From assembly GCA_947632625.1 (NCBI GenBank), contig CANRPZ010000010.1:1-22450 (forward strand): 22,450 nt of DNA, given 5' to 3'. The position numbers were made by a program, and so were the translations under genes. The DNA is from an uncultured Bacilli bacterium (GTDB lineage: Bacteria; Bacillota_I; Bacilli_A; RF39; UBA660). The first letter of the stretch is position 1. Each line of letters starts with the position of its first letter. Shown here in pieces: positions 1 to 7,250 of this stretch. Below the pieces are notes generated by a model, which was given only the letters and a program-made list of their open reading frames with translations, was not told where the DNA came from and did no database searches.

Positions 1-1005
1 AGTACAGAATGTACAGCACCAGCAAGTGGAGAAAAAGGAAGCTGTAGTGAAAATAAGTGGATGACACACCCAGCCTTCACTGCATTTGGAACAAATGGTA
101 TATGGGTCGGAAAGTTTAAGACAGGATATAAAGGAGCAACAAATACAACAGATGCGCAACAATCTGGTGATGAATCTAAAATTATTGTAAAACCAAATGA
201 ATATAGTTGGAGAAATATCTCTGTAGGAACAATGTATAAAAATAGTTTAAATTATAAAGAAGAATACCAAAGTCATATGTTAAAAAATACAGAATGGGGT
301 GCAGTAGCTTACTTAACCAATTCTATATATGGCAGATGTGATAAAACAACGAAGGAATGTACTGAAATACGAATTAATAATAACTCTAATCGTTTAACAG
401 GCTATGCTGCTAAAAATGAACCAACAACAGGATATACAGCAACAAATGAGTTATGTAGTGCACATAGTAGTGCTTGTAACGAATATGGAGGATCAGGCAA
501 AGGACAAGACGGAACTTATAACTATCAATATTTTAATACAGAAAGTGTAATAGCCAGTACAACGAATAATTATACTGGAGTTTATGATATGAGTGGTCTT
601 GCATGGGAATATGTAATGGGAGTCATGGTCGATGAAAATGATGAACCTATATATTTAAATAGTGGATTAAAAGAAGGAGATTTAAAAGACGAGAGATATT
701 ATGATGCTTATAAATATAGTACTAATGATAATCAATATTCAAATCGAATACTCGGAGATGCTACTGGAGAGATAGGACCATTTATACTTGAAAAATATAC
801 TGGAACAACGAGTGGAGCTCAAACTCAAAACAAAATAATTAGTGGTTGGTATCATGACGATGGTTGGTTTGTCTTGACTGGCAGTCCTTGGTTCGGACGT
901 GGTGGCGATTACAATTACGGGTTTGAAAGTGGTGTTTTCACTTTCGCTCGCTACACAGGTGAGGCGTACACGGACCATGCTTTTCGCCTTGCTCTTGCTT
1001 TTTAA
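1..1005 (+). CDS. FGE-sulfatase/C-type-lectin-like surface protein, 3' part (5' end outside window)
   Basis: The reading frame is open from base 1 (STECTAPASG...), so the ATG at 61 is only an internal Met and the gene starts upstream of the window. The visible 334 residues carry the hallmarks of the formylglycine-generating-enzyme (SUMF1) type of C-type-lectin fold: an NTEWGAVAYL block, GVYDMSGLAWEYVMG (compare the family's YDMSGNVWEW), and a C-terminal RGG...GVF.F.R...FRLALAF block. Enzymatic FGE activity is unlikely, because this fold is widely reused for ligand display. Similar proteins in gut Firmicutes often begin with a pilin-like membrane segment, but that part cannot be seen here. The last ~100 bases differ strongly in composition from the rest and resemble a DGR variable region (listed separately). 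No terminator is visible after the stop; the next promoter begins 14 bases downstream. The fold call is fairly sure; the role (surface adhesion or ligand binding) is inferred. Confidence 0.75.
   Translation, partial: STECTAPASGEKGSCSENKWMTHPAFTAFGTNGIWVGKFKTGYKGATNTTDAQQSGDESKIIVKPNEYSWRNISVGTMYKNSLNYKEEYQSHMLKNTEWGAVAYLTNSIYGRCDKTTKECTEIRINNNSNRLTGYAAKNEPTTGYTATNELCSAHSSACNEYGGSGKGQDGTYNYQYFNTESVIASTTNNYTGVYDMSGLAWEYVMGVMVDENDEPIYLNSGLKEGDLKDERYYDAYKYSTNDNQYSNRILGDATGEIGPFILEKYTGTTSGAQTQNKIISGWYHDDGWFVLTGSPWFGRGGDYNYGFESGVFTFARYTGEAYTDHAFRLALAF
895..1005 (+). other. Candidate DGR variable region (VR) at the 3' end of the lectin-fold gene
   Basis: A hand count of 898-999 gives about 50% G+C, against roughly 30% in the surrounding gene. 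From 907 onward many codons have the NNC/NNT form expected when AAY codons of a template repeat are adenine-mutagenised (GAT TAC AAT TAC, TTC ACT TTC GCT CGC TAC, GAC CAT GCT). The interspersed framework residues (RGG, SGVF, FRLAL) match the scaffold of known DGR target proteins with a C-type-lectin fold. The position at the extreme 3' end is also typical. No template repeat or reverse transcriptase is seen in this window, so if this is a VR it is served in trans or from upstream. Confidence 0.45.
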
Positions 1006-1018
1006 AATAAAAGATGGT

Positions 1019-1047
1019 TTGACAATAAAAAAAGAAAGTGTTAAACT
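1019..1047 (+). promoter_or_regulatory. Sigma-A-type promoter of the threonine T-box operon
   Basis: TTGACA at 1019-1024, a 17-base spacer, and TAAACT at 1042-1047. The predicted transcription start near 1054 leaves about 210 bases of leader before the first gene, which is the length needed for a T-box. Confidence 0.7.
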
Positions 1048-1053
1048 GAAAAA

Positions 1054-1250
1054 TATAAATTGATGATGAAAGACATGATTTTATTTCTTTATTTTATAGA
1101 GAGTTCATGATTGGTGAAAATGAATAAATGAGATTTAAAATTACTACTTTCTAGAGGGATTAATACTCCTCGGTTTAAAAGCCGTTATCGTAAATTAAGT
1201 AAAATAAAGGATGGTACCGCATTTTTTGCTCCTTGGTTCCATCCTTTTTT
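1054..1250 (+). promoter_or_regulatory. T-box riboswitch, probably threonine-specific
   Basis: The T-box core GGATGGTACCGC lies at 1209-1220. In the antiterminator form, AAGGA (1207-1211) can pair with TCCTT (1230-1234). In the terminator form, the arm 1207-1218 pairs with 1235-1246 with one mismatch and is followed by a T run to 1250. The UGGU of the bulge would pair with the ACCA end of an uncharged tRNA. Stem I shows the usual AGAGAG...GGTGAAA pattern around 1100-1120. A plausible specifier is ACU at 1143-1145, a threonine codon followed by A, though an overlapping frame offers a second ACU at 1146-1148. The downstream thrS supports threonine specificity. The element should raise read-through into the MBL-fold gene and thrS when charged tRNA-Thr is scarce. 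Confidence 0.88.
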
Positions 1251-1265
1251 ATTGGAGGAAAGAAT

Positions 1266-1892
1266 ATGAAAATAGAGGTTTTTACTCAATCGTCGATTAA
1301 ATTAAGTGGTAAGAAAAAATTCTATTTTGATCCATTTAAAATAGAAAACGAATTTCATGATGCGGATTATATATTTATTACGCATGATCATTATGATCAC
1401 TTTGATATCGAATCGATTCGAAAAGTAATGAAAGAAAATACTTTACTGATTGCTCCTAAAATACTAGAAGAAAAAGTAAGTAAACTAACCACACACTATT
1501 TAATTGTTGAAAGTAACAAACATTATAAAATAGAGGATATTGAATTTGATTGTCTCCCTGCATACAATATAGAAAAACCATATCATCCAAAAGAAAAGGG
1601 ATATGTTGGTTATAATGTTTTAATTGAAAATAAACGATATTATATAATGGGAGATACCGATGCTTTAGAAGAGCTAAAAAAAATAAAAACTGATATTTGC
1701 TTTATTCCTATTGGTGGAGTTTATACGATGAATGTTACAGAAGCAATAGAATATATAAATGTTATACATCCTAATAAAGCAATTCCTACCCATTATGGAA
1801 GCATTGTAGGAGATATTAGTTTAGGAACGACTTTTAATAAGGGAATAAATAAAGAAATTGAAATAGAATTAAAATTGGAGGAAGAAAAATGA
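1266..1892 (+). CDS. Metallo-beta-lactamase-fold metal-dependent hydrolase
   Basis: A 208-aa cytoplasmic protein (no signal peptide) of the UlaG/UPF0173-like branch of the metallo-beta-lactamase superfamily (COG2220). The metal-binding motif HDHYDH is at residues 40-45, followed by a GDTDA aspartate around residue 130 and a THYGS histidine near residue 180; together these supply the usual two-metal ligands. The ATG at 1266 is chosen because GGAGG lies 8 bases upstream; a TTG at 1233 would fall inside the T-box terminator. The stop overlaps the thrS start (ATGA), so the two genes are translationally coupled and both lie under the threonine T-box. The substrate cannot be told from sequence. A role in threonine or tRNA metabolism is only suggested by context. 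Confidence 0.85.
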   Translation: MKIEVFTQSSIKLSGKKKFYFDPFKIENEFHDADYIFITHDHYDHFDIESIRKVMKENTLLIAPKILEEKVSKLTTHYLIVESNKHYKIEDIEFDCLPAYNIEKPYHPKEKGYVGYNVLIENKRYYIMGDTDALEELKKIKTDICFIPIGGVYTMNVTEAIEYINVIHPNKAIPTHYGSIVGDISLGTTFNKGINKEIEIELKLEEEK

Positions 1893-3643
1893 TAAATTTT
1901 AAAGAAGATGAATATTTAAACAAATTAAACCATAGTTGTGCACACATGATGGCCCAAGCAATTAAGCATTTATGGCCTGATGCAAAATTTTGGGTAGGAC
2001 CGGTTATTGAAACAGGTTTTTACTATGATGTTGATTTAGGAGATAAAGTGATTACAGAGGAAGATATTGAAGCCATCTCTAAAGAAATGAAAAAGATTAG
2101 CAAAGATGGTAAGAGAATTGTAAGAAATGAAATCTCTAAAAAAGAAGCTTTAGAAATGTTTAAAGAGGATCCTTATAAGATTGATTTGATTGAGAGAATG
2201 GATGAAGAAAATACCATTATTTCAACCTATACCCAAGGAGATTTCACTGATCTTTGTCGTGGACCGCATGTTGAAAGTGTTAAAGAATGTAAATATTTTA
2301 AATTGATTAAATTTAGTGGAGCGTATTTTAAAGGAGATGCAAATAACAAAGTTTTGCAAAGAATCTATGGTGTTTGTTTCCCAACTGAAGAAGAATTAAA
2401 CGATTACTTAAAAGAATTAGAGGAAAGAAAAAATCGTGATCACCGTAAACTTGGTAAAGATTTAGGAATCTTTATGACCAATGATTTAGTGGGGAAAGGG
2501 CTTCCTATGTATTTACCAAATGGTTACATTGTTTGGGAAGAATTAGAAAACTATATTAAAGGAAAAGAAAAGAAGCTTGGTTATAAACATGTTCTAACAC
2601 CTCCTCTTGGAAATGTAGAATTATATAAAACGAGTGGACATTGGGAACATTACCAAGAAAATATGTTTCCTAAAATGGAGGTAGAAGGAGAAGAATTTGT
2701 TCTTCGACCTATGAATTGTCCTCATCATATGATGATTTATGCCAATGATATTCATTCTTATCGTGATTTACCTCTTCGTATTGGGGAAATAGCTAGAGAT
2801 TGTCGATTTGAAGCAAGTGGTGCTTTAAAAGGTATAGAAAGAGTACGAAGCTTTTGTCAAAACGATGCCCATTTATTTGTAACGCCTGAACAAATTGAAA
2901 GTGAATTTAAATCAGTAGTTGATTTAATATTAGAGGTTTATAACGAACTCAATATTAAAGAGTATCGTTTTGAACTCTCTTTGCGAGATAAGATGGATAA
3001 AGTAAAATACTATCCTGATGATGAGATGTGGAACCATGCCGAAGATACATTACGTAAAGTTTTAAATTCGATTGGAATTCCTTATACGGAAAAAATTGGA
3101 GAAGCAGCTTTCTATGGACCAAAATTAGATGTTCAAGTAACACCTGCTGTCGGAAATGAATATACTTTATCAACTTGTCAACTTGATTTTTGCTTACCTA
3201 TGAAATTTGATTTAAAATATGTAGATCGCGATGGCGAAAAGAAAACGCCTGTTGTTCTACATAGAGCTATTCTAGGTAGTATTGATCGCTTTATAGCTTA
3301 TTATTTAGAAGAAACCAAAGGGGCATTACCAACCTGGTTAAGTCCAGTTCAAGTAAATATTTTACCAGTAAATAATGAATTCCATTTAGAATATGCAACT
3401 TTAATATATACAAAATTATTAGAGGAAAATATTCGTGTAGAATTAGACAAAAGAGAAGAAAAAGTTGGGTATCGTATGCGTGAATCCGTTATGAGAAAAA
3501 TTCCTTTTACTCTTATTTTAGGAGAAAAAGAAAAAACGGATGGTGTTATTTCCTATCGAAAATATGGCAGTGATGAAACAAAGACGATTAAAGAGGAAGA
3601 ATTTATAAAACTTTTAAAAGATACCATAAAAAATCATAAATAG
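1889..3643 (+). CDS. thrS: Threonyl-tRNA synthetase, TGS-less form
   Basis: Charges tRNA-Thr with threonine (class II aaRS). The 584-aa protein starts directly at the editing domain: HSCAH at residues 15-19 with DLCRGPH near 122-127. The catalytic core follows, with MNCPHH (zinc-ligand Cys277), the motif 2 region RDCRFEASG...RVRSFCQNDAH, and motif 3 HRAILGSIDRF. The last ~100 residues form the anticodon-binding domain. E. coli ThrRS has its editing HxxxH around residues 73-77, so about 58 N-terminal residues, the TGS domain, are absent; the sequence upstream is the MBL gene, so this is not a wrong start. The ATG overlaps the preceding TGA. Regulation is by the threonine T-box at 1054-1250. 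No terminator is seen after the stop; the next promoter starts 4 bases later. Confidence 0.97.
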   Translation: MINFKEDEYLNKLNHSCAHMMAQAIKHLWPDAKFWVGPVIETGFYYDVDLGDKVITEEDIEAISKEMKKISKDGKRIVRNEISKKEALEMFKEDPYKIDLIERMDEENTIISTYTQGDFTDLCRGPHVESVKECKYFKLIKFSGAYFKGDANNKVLQRIYGVCFPTEEELNDYLKELEERKNRDHRKLGKDLGIFMTNDLVGKGLPMYLPNGYIVWEELENYIKGKEKKLGYKHVLTPPLGNVELYKTSGHWEHYQENMFPKMEVEGEEFVLRPMNCPHHMMIYANDIHSYRDLPLRIGEIARDCRFEASGALKGIERVRSFCQNDAHLFVTPEQIESEFKSVVDLILEVYNELNIKEYRFELSLRDKMDKVKYYPDDEMWNHAEDTLRKVLNSIGIPYTEKIGEAAFYGPKLDVQVTPAVGNEYTLSTCQLDFCLPMKFDLKYVDRDGEKKTPVVLHRAILGSIDRFIAYYLEETKGALPTWLSPVQVNILPVNNEFHLEYATLIYTKLLEENIRVELDKREEKVGYRMRESVMRKIPFTLILGEKEKTDGVISYRKYGSDETKTIKEEEFIKLLKDTIKNHK

Positions 3644-3646
3644 TCA

Positions 3647-3674
3647 TTGAAAACTTTTAAAATTATGTTATACT
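3647..3674 (+). promoter_or_regulatory. Extended -10 promoter of the HD hydrolase-serS operon
   Basis: TTGAAA at 3647-3652, a 16-base spacer, and TATACT at 3669-3674 preceded by TGT (extended -10). It begins right after the thrS stop and gives a leader of only ~25 bases, so this operon is not under the T-box alone. Confidence 0.75.
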
Positions 3675-3705
3675 ACAAATAGTTAAGTAGTATTGAGGGA
3701 TATTT

Positions 3706-4254
3706 ATGATGTGGGGTAAAATTTCCAAATATTTTACAAAAGAAGAATTATGCTGGATGGCAAATTGGTATCCAGAAATGGATTATAATAAAGCATTAGC
3801 AGTTATAGGTAGAGTGTATGCTGAAAAATTAGATAAATCAGGGAATGTAGAACTATGTCACTTTATTAATGTCAGTAATGCCGCAACGATAGAAAATGGT
3901 CGTATTGTTGGTTTATTACATGATATTGTGGAAGATGGTTTTATTGACCTAACAGATTTAGTGTTACTAGGGTTTAACTCGGAGATTATTAAAGCTGTCC
4001 AAATTTTGAACCATGATAAAAAGAAATTTTCTAGTTATAAAGAATATATACTTGCTGTAGTAAATTCTGGGAATTTTTTAGCAATTGAAACCAAATTAAA
4101 TGATATACGGGATAATATGAGTCCAAGAAGAATGCTTTCTTTACCAATTGAAAAACAACAAAAAGCTTTAAAAAAATATTCTTGGGCTTTACCGGTTGTT
4201 TATGCAATTTATCAAAAATATGAAGATACTTTGATTAGGAGGAAAACCAAGTGA
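3706..4254 (+). CDS. HD-domain phosphohydrolase, MESH1/SpoT (p)ppGpp-hydrolase-like
   Basis: A 182-aa soluble protein covering a single HD domain. It follows the hydrolase half of RelA/SpoT proteins and stand-alone MESH1: His52 in the CHFINVSNAA helix, LLHDIVEDG at 70-78 (His72, Asp73, Glu76, Asp77), then DL..LGF, and KLNDIRDN at 130-137 (Asp133), corresponding to KLADRLHN in RSH enzymes. All metal-ligand positions look present, so it is probably active. No synthetase, TGS or ACT domain is present. The likely reaction is removal of the 3'-pyrophosphate of (p)ppGpp or a related nucleotide; this rests on family resemblance, and NADPH or other nucleotides are possible substrates. GAGGGA lies 5 bases before the ATG. 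The stop overlaps the GTG start of serS, giving translational coupling to SerRS. Confidence 0.8.
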   Translation: MMWGKISKYFTKEELCWMANWYPEMDYNKALAVIGRVYAEKLDKSGNVELCHFINVSNAATIENGRIVGLLHDIVEDGFIDLTDLVLLGFNSEIIKAVQILNHDKKKFSSYKEYILAVVNSGNFLAIETKLNDIRDNMSPRRMLSLPIEKQQKALKKYSWALPVVYAIYQKYEDTLIRRKTK

Positions 4255-5537
4255 TCGATATAGAATTGATTCGAAAAAATAGAGAATTAGTAAAAGAAAA
4301 TATTAAAAAGAAATTTCAAGATCAAAAAATTTCTTTAGTTGATTCTGTTTATGAAGAGGATATTTTATTACGCGAAACGCAAGCTAAAGCTGATCAATTA
4401 AAAGGAAATCGAAATAAATTAAGTGAACAAATTGGAATTTTAATGCGTGAAAAAAAAGAAAATGAAGCCGCTACTTTAAAAGAGCAAGTTACGCAAATGA
4501 AAAAAGAAATAGAAACTTTAGAAGAAAAAGAAAACCAACTACGAGCTTCTATTAAAAGTAAAATGATGATGATTCCTAATATAATTGCCGAGGATGTTCC
4601 AATTGGAAAAAATGATTCTTGTAATGTGGAAGAAAAAAGATTTGGAGAAGCTTATGTTCCTCCTTATGAAATTCCATACCATGCAGATATTATGGAAAGT
4701 TTTAACGGTCTTGATAAGGATGCCGCAGGAAGAGTAAGTGGTAATGGCTTTTATTATTTAATGGGGGATGTTGCAAGGCTTCATTCGGCTGTACTTGCCT
4801 ATGCTAGAGACTTTATGATTGAAAAAGGATTTATTTATTGTATTCCACCCTTTATGATTCATAGTGATGCAGTTGATGGCGTTATGTCTTTCGAAGAAAA
4901 AGATAATATGATGTATAAAATAGAAGGCGAAGATTTATACTTAATTGGAACAAGTGAACATTCTATGATTGCAAAATTTAAAGATCAAATTTTAAAAGAA
5001 AGTGATTTACCTATTACAATGACATCTTATTCTCCTTGTTTCCGTAAAGAGGTTGGAGCTCATGGAATTGAAGAAAGAGGGGTATATCGAATTCATCAAT
5101 TTGAAAAGCAAGAAATGATTGTTATTTGTAAACCCGAAGATAGTGATGCTTGGTATGAGAAAATGTGGAATTATTCTGTAGAACTTTTTAGAAACCTAGA
5201 TATTCCTGTTCGTAAACTTGTATGTTGTAGTGGAGATTTAGCAGATTTAAAGTATCGCTCTTGTGATATTGAAGCTTGGAGTCCAAGACAACAAAAATAT
5301 TTTGAGGTTTGTTCCTGTTCTAATCTTACTGATGCTCAAGCAAGAAGGCTTTCTATTCGATATAAAAACCAAGATGGAACGAAAGTATACGCCCATACTT
5401 TAAACAATACGGTAATTGCTCCACCAAGAATGCTAATAGCTTTTTTAGAGAACAATTATCAAGAGGATGGTACGATTTTAATACCAGAAGCATTAAGACC
5501 TTATATGGGTGGAAAAGAAAAAATTGAAAAGAAATAG
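4251..5537 (+). CDS. serS: Seryl-tRNA synthetase
   Basis: Charges tRNA-Ser (and tRNA-Sec where present) with serine; class II aaRS. The 428-aa length is normal for the family. Residues ~30-105 form the charged, Lys/Glu-rich antiparallel coiled-coil arm that binds the tRNA long variable arm. The catalytic core includes GTSEHSMI, the motif 2 region SPCFRKEVGAHG...GVYRIHQFEKQEM, and the motif 3 region with HTLNNTVIAPPRMLIAFLENN. The start is GTG, 8 bases after AGGAGG (4237-4242), and overlaps the stop of the HD hydrolase gene. No T-box precedes it. The 3' end and its terminator recur as a decayed copy at 7034-7250. Confidence 0.97.
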   Translation: MIDIELIRKNRELVKENIKKKFQDQKISLVDSVYEEDILLRETQAKADQLKGNRNKLSEQIGILMREKKENEAATLKEQVTQMKKEIETLEEKENQLRASIKSKMMMIPNIIAEDVPIGKNDSCNVEEKRFGEAYVPPYEIPYHADIMESFNGLDKDAAGRVSGNGFYYLMGDVARLHSAVLAYARDFMIEKGFIYCIPPFMIHSDAVDGVMSFEEKDNMMYKIEGEDLYLIGTSEHSMIAKFKDQILKESDLPITMTSYSPCFRKEVGAHGIEERGVYRIHQFEKQEMIVICKPEDSDAWYEKMWNYSVELFRNLDIPVRKLVCCSGDLADLKYRSCDIEAWSPRQQKYFEVCSCSNLTDAQARRLSIRYKNQDGTKVYAHTLNNTVIAPPRMLIAFLENNYQEDGTILIPEALRPYMGGKEKIEKK

Positions 5538-5555
5538 ATAATTTAATGACTCATA

Positions 5556-5609
5556 AAAAAAGAAATATGTAATAGATTCTTTAAAGAACTTTTATAATAT
5601 TTCTTTTTT
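5556..5609 (+). terminator. Intrinsic terminator of serS
   Basis: A 13-bp arm (5556-5568, A6-GAAATAT) pairs with 5597-5609 (ATATTTC-T6), with a smaller palindrome (TTCTTTAAAGAA) in the loop. The right arm ends in the T run; the left arm is A-rich, so it may work in both directions. A nearly identical copy occurs at 7197-7250. Confidence 0.7.
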
Positions 5610-5660
5610 ATTATTTATTTATATACTTAAAAATGAAACTACCTATAAAGTAAAACACAA

Positions 5661-5696
5661 TTGAAGAAAAATGCCACAAGTGGCAAAAATCTTCAA
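5661..5696 (+). repeat. 36-bp palindrome, copy 1 (upstream of the ATPase promoter)
   Basis: Symmetric element: outer arms TTGAAGA / TCTTCAA (7 bp), a symmetric A4/A4 internal gap, and inner arms TGCCAC / GTGGCA (6 bp) around a central AA. Identical base for base to copy 2 at 5737-5772, 76 bases downstream. It ends 7 bases before the -35 box. An operator or transcript hairpin is the natural reading. Confidence 0.85.
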
Positions 5697-5703
5697 TGAA
5701 ATA

Positions 5704-5732
5704 TTGCAAAAAAATAAAAAAAATTATATAAT
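5704..5732 (+). promoter_or_regulatory. Promoter of the ATPase gene, between the two palindromes
   Basis: TTGCAA at 5704-5709, a 17-base spacer, and a perfect TATAAT at 5727-5732. The predicted start point, about 5739, falls at the beginning of palindrome copy 2, so the mRNA would begin with that hairpin. Confidence 0.65.
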
Positions 5733-5736
5733 TATA

Positions 5737-5772
5737 TTGAAGAAAAATGCCACAAGTGGCAAAAATCTTCAA
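5737..5772 (+). repeat. 36-bp palindrome, copy 2 (5' leader of the ATPase mRNA)
   Basis: Exact second copy of the palindrome at 5661-5696. It begins 4 bases after the -10 box and its end touches the Shine-Dalgarno (AAGGAG at 5773-5778). It could act as an operator at the start point, an mRNA 5' hairpin controlling stability, or a translational regulator next to the ribosome binding site. Confidence 0.85.
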
Positions 5773-5783
5773 AAGGAGAAACT

Positions 5784-7028
5784 ATGAAAGAAATTAAAAG
5801 AGATATTTACTTAAACAGATTAATTGATCGAAAGGAAAATGGATTGATTAAAGTTATAACTGGTATTAGAAGATGTGGCAAGTCTTATTTATTAGATCCA
5901 TTATTTAAAAATTATTTACTTGATAGTGGTGTAAAAGAAGATCATATTATTAAATTAGAATTAGATAAAGAAGAAAATAGTAAATACTTAAATCCTCATG
6001 AATTGAATTTATACATAAAATCACAAATAAAAGATAAAAACATGTATTATATTTTATTAGATGAAATTCAGCTAGTGAATGATTTTGAATCTGTATTAAA
6101 TAGTTTTTTATATGAAAGAAATTTTGATGTTTATGTAACAGGTAGTAATTCAAAGTTCTTATCATCAGACGTTATAACTGAATTTAGAGGCAGGGGAGAT
6201 GAAATTAAAGTATTTCCACTTTCTTTTTCAGAATATGTTAAAGCTTTTAAAGGTGATAAAGTAGAAGCGTGGAATGAATATATATTATATGGTGGATTAC
6301 CTTTAATTTTATCCAAAAAGACTGATGAAGAAAAAGCAAAATATTTAAAAGATTTATTTGAACAAACCTATGTGAAGGATATAATTGAGCGTAATAATAT
6401 TCAAAGATTTGATATTATAGATTCAATTATTAATATCCTAGCATCTTCCGTTGGTTCGCTTACTAATTCTCAAAAAATATATAACACATTTGTAAGTAAT
6501 GGTGAAAAAGAAATTTCTTTTAATACCATAAATTCATATATAAAGGATATTGAAGATTCTTTTATTGTCAATAAATCTAATAGATATGACGTTAAAGGCA
6601 AAAAATATATTCAAACTCCTCAAAAATATTATTTTTCAGATGTTGGACTGCGTAATGCTCGATTAAATTTTAGACAACAAGAAGAAAATCATATAATGGA
6701 AAATATAATTTATAATGAATTGATTTTAAGAGGTTATAATGTTGATGTGGGTGTAGTTGAAATTAGGGATGAAAATAAAAATAGAAAACAATTGGAAATT
6801 GATTTTGTGTGTAATTTAGGAAATAAAAGATATTATGTACAATCAGCATTAAATTTAGAAACAAGAGAAAAGACAATACAAGAAGAACGTCCTTTAATGA
6901 ATATAAACGATAATTTTAAAAAAATAATTGTAGTAAAAGATAATATAAAGCATTGGTATACAGAAGAAGGTATATTAGTAATTGGTGTGCAGGAATTCTT
7001 ATTAAATCAAAATAGTTTGGATTTATAA
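5784..7028 (+). CDS. AAA_14 / DUF4143-type ATP-binding protein
   Basis: A 414-aa protein of the COG1373 type. Walker A GIRRCGKS lies at residues 27-34, Walker B ILLDE at 90-94 (Asp93, Glu94), and a sensor-like VTGSNS around 118-123. A winged-helix-like middle region follows, then the C-terminal DUF4143 part with a PD-(D/E)XK-like pattern (EID at 338-340; YVQSA around Gln353, where the catalytic Lys is replaced). The family is widespread, multicopy and often transferred horizontally; its function is not established, with roles near toxin-antitoxin or mobile elements having been proposed. AAGGAG lies 5 bases before the ATG. The locus sits between the true serS 3' end and a decayed copy of it, which suggests insertion. 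Expression is probably controlled through the flanking palindromes. Confidence 0.88.
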   Translation: MKEIKRDIYLNRLIDRKENGLIKVITGIRRCGKSYLLDPLFKNYLLDSGVKEDHIIKLELDKEENSKYLNPHELNLYIKSQIKDKNMYYILLDEIQLVNDFESVLNSFLYERNFDVYVTGSNSKFLSSDVITEFRGRGDEIKVFPLSFSEYVKAFKGDKVEAWNEYILYGGLPLILSKKTDEEKAKYLKDLFEQTYVKDIIERNNIQRFDIIDSIINILASSVGSLTNSQKIYNTFVSNGEKEISFNTINSYIKDIEDSFIVNKSNRYDVKGKKYIQTPQKYYFSDVGLRNARLNFRQQEENHIMENIIYNELILRGYNVDVGVVEIRDENKNRKQLEIDFVCNLGNKRYYVQSALNLETREKTIQEERPLMNINDNFKKIIVVKDNIKHWYTEEGILVIGVQEFLLNQNSLDL

Positions 7029-7033
7029 TTTTA

Positions 7034-7180
7034 TTGGCGCATATTGAAACTATAAGAAATACTGTGAATGCTCCGCATAGAATGCTAATAGCTTTTTTAG
7101 AAAACAATGATGGTACGATTTTAATACCAGAAGCATTAAGACTTTATATGGTTGGAAAAGAAAAAATTGAAAAGAAATAG
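7034..7180 (+). pseudogene. Remnant of a second serS 3' end
   Basis: In-frame translation gives AHIETIRNTVNAPHRMLIAF...ENNDGTILIPEALRLYMVGKEKIEKK followed by TAG. It aligns with the SerRS C-terminus (AHTLNNTVIAPPRMLIAF...). Differences are a 9-base deletion that removes Tyr-Gln-Glu, a two-codon insertion near the start and several substitutions (including PPR to PHR and PYMGG to LYMVG). The last ~60 bases are almost identical to serS. There is no start or catalytic core, so it cannot encode a working enzyme. It begins within six bases of the ATPase stop codon, which marks the right edge of the inserted segment. Confidence 0.85.
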
Positions 7181-7196
7181 ATAATTTAATGACTAA

Positions 7197-7250
7197 AAAA
7201 AAGAAATATGTAATAGATTCTTTAAAGAACTTTTATAATATTTCTTTTTT
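7197..7250 (+). terminator. Second copy of the serS terminator
   Basis: Arms 7197-7209 and 7238-7250 repeat the serS terminator (5556-5609) almost exactly, including the loop. It now serves the ATPase gene and keeps that locus a separate transcription unit. Confidence 0.7.

Noticed and set aside
739..978. Minus-strand ORF opposite the lectin-fold gene
   Set aside because: It lies wholly antisense to a well-supported protein, has no ribosome site or promoter, and the translation has no recognisable features. The same holds for the other minus-strand ORFs in the window.
1233..1265. TTG start at 1233 for the MBL-fold protein
   Set aside because: It lies inside the T-box terminator stem and has no ribosome site; the ATG at 1266 has GGAGG at the right distance.
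5661..5772. A minimal CRISPR (36-bp repeat, 40-base spacer, 36-bp repeat)
   Set aside because: The repeat is palindromic over its full length, the 'spacer' is a low-complexity AT stretch holding a -35/-10 pair, there are only two repeats, and no cas gene is in the window.
7034..7180. A functional small gene encoding the SerRS C-terminus
   Set aside because: No start codon with a ribosome site, no catalytic core, and a deletion and substitutions relative to serS; best read as a remnant.
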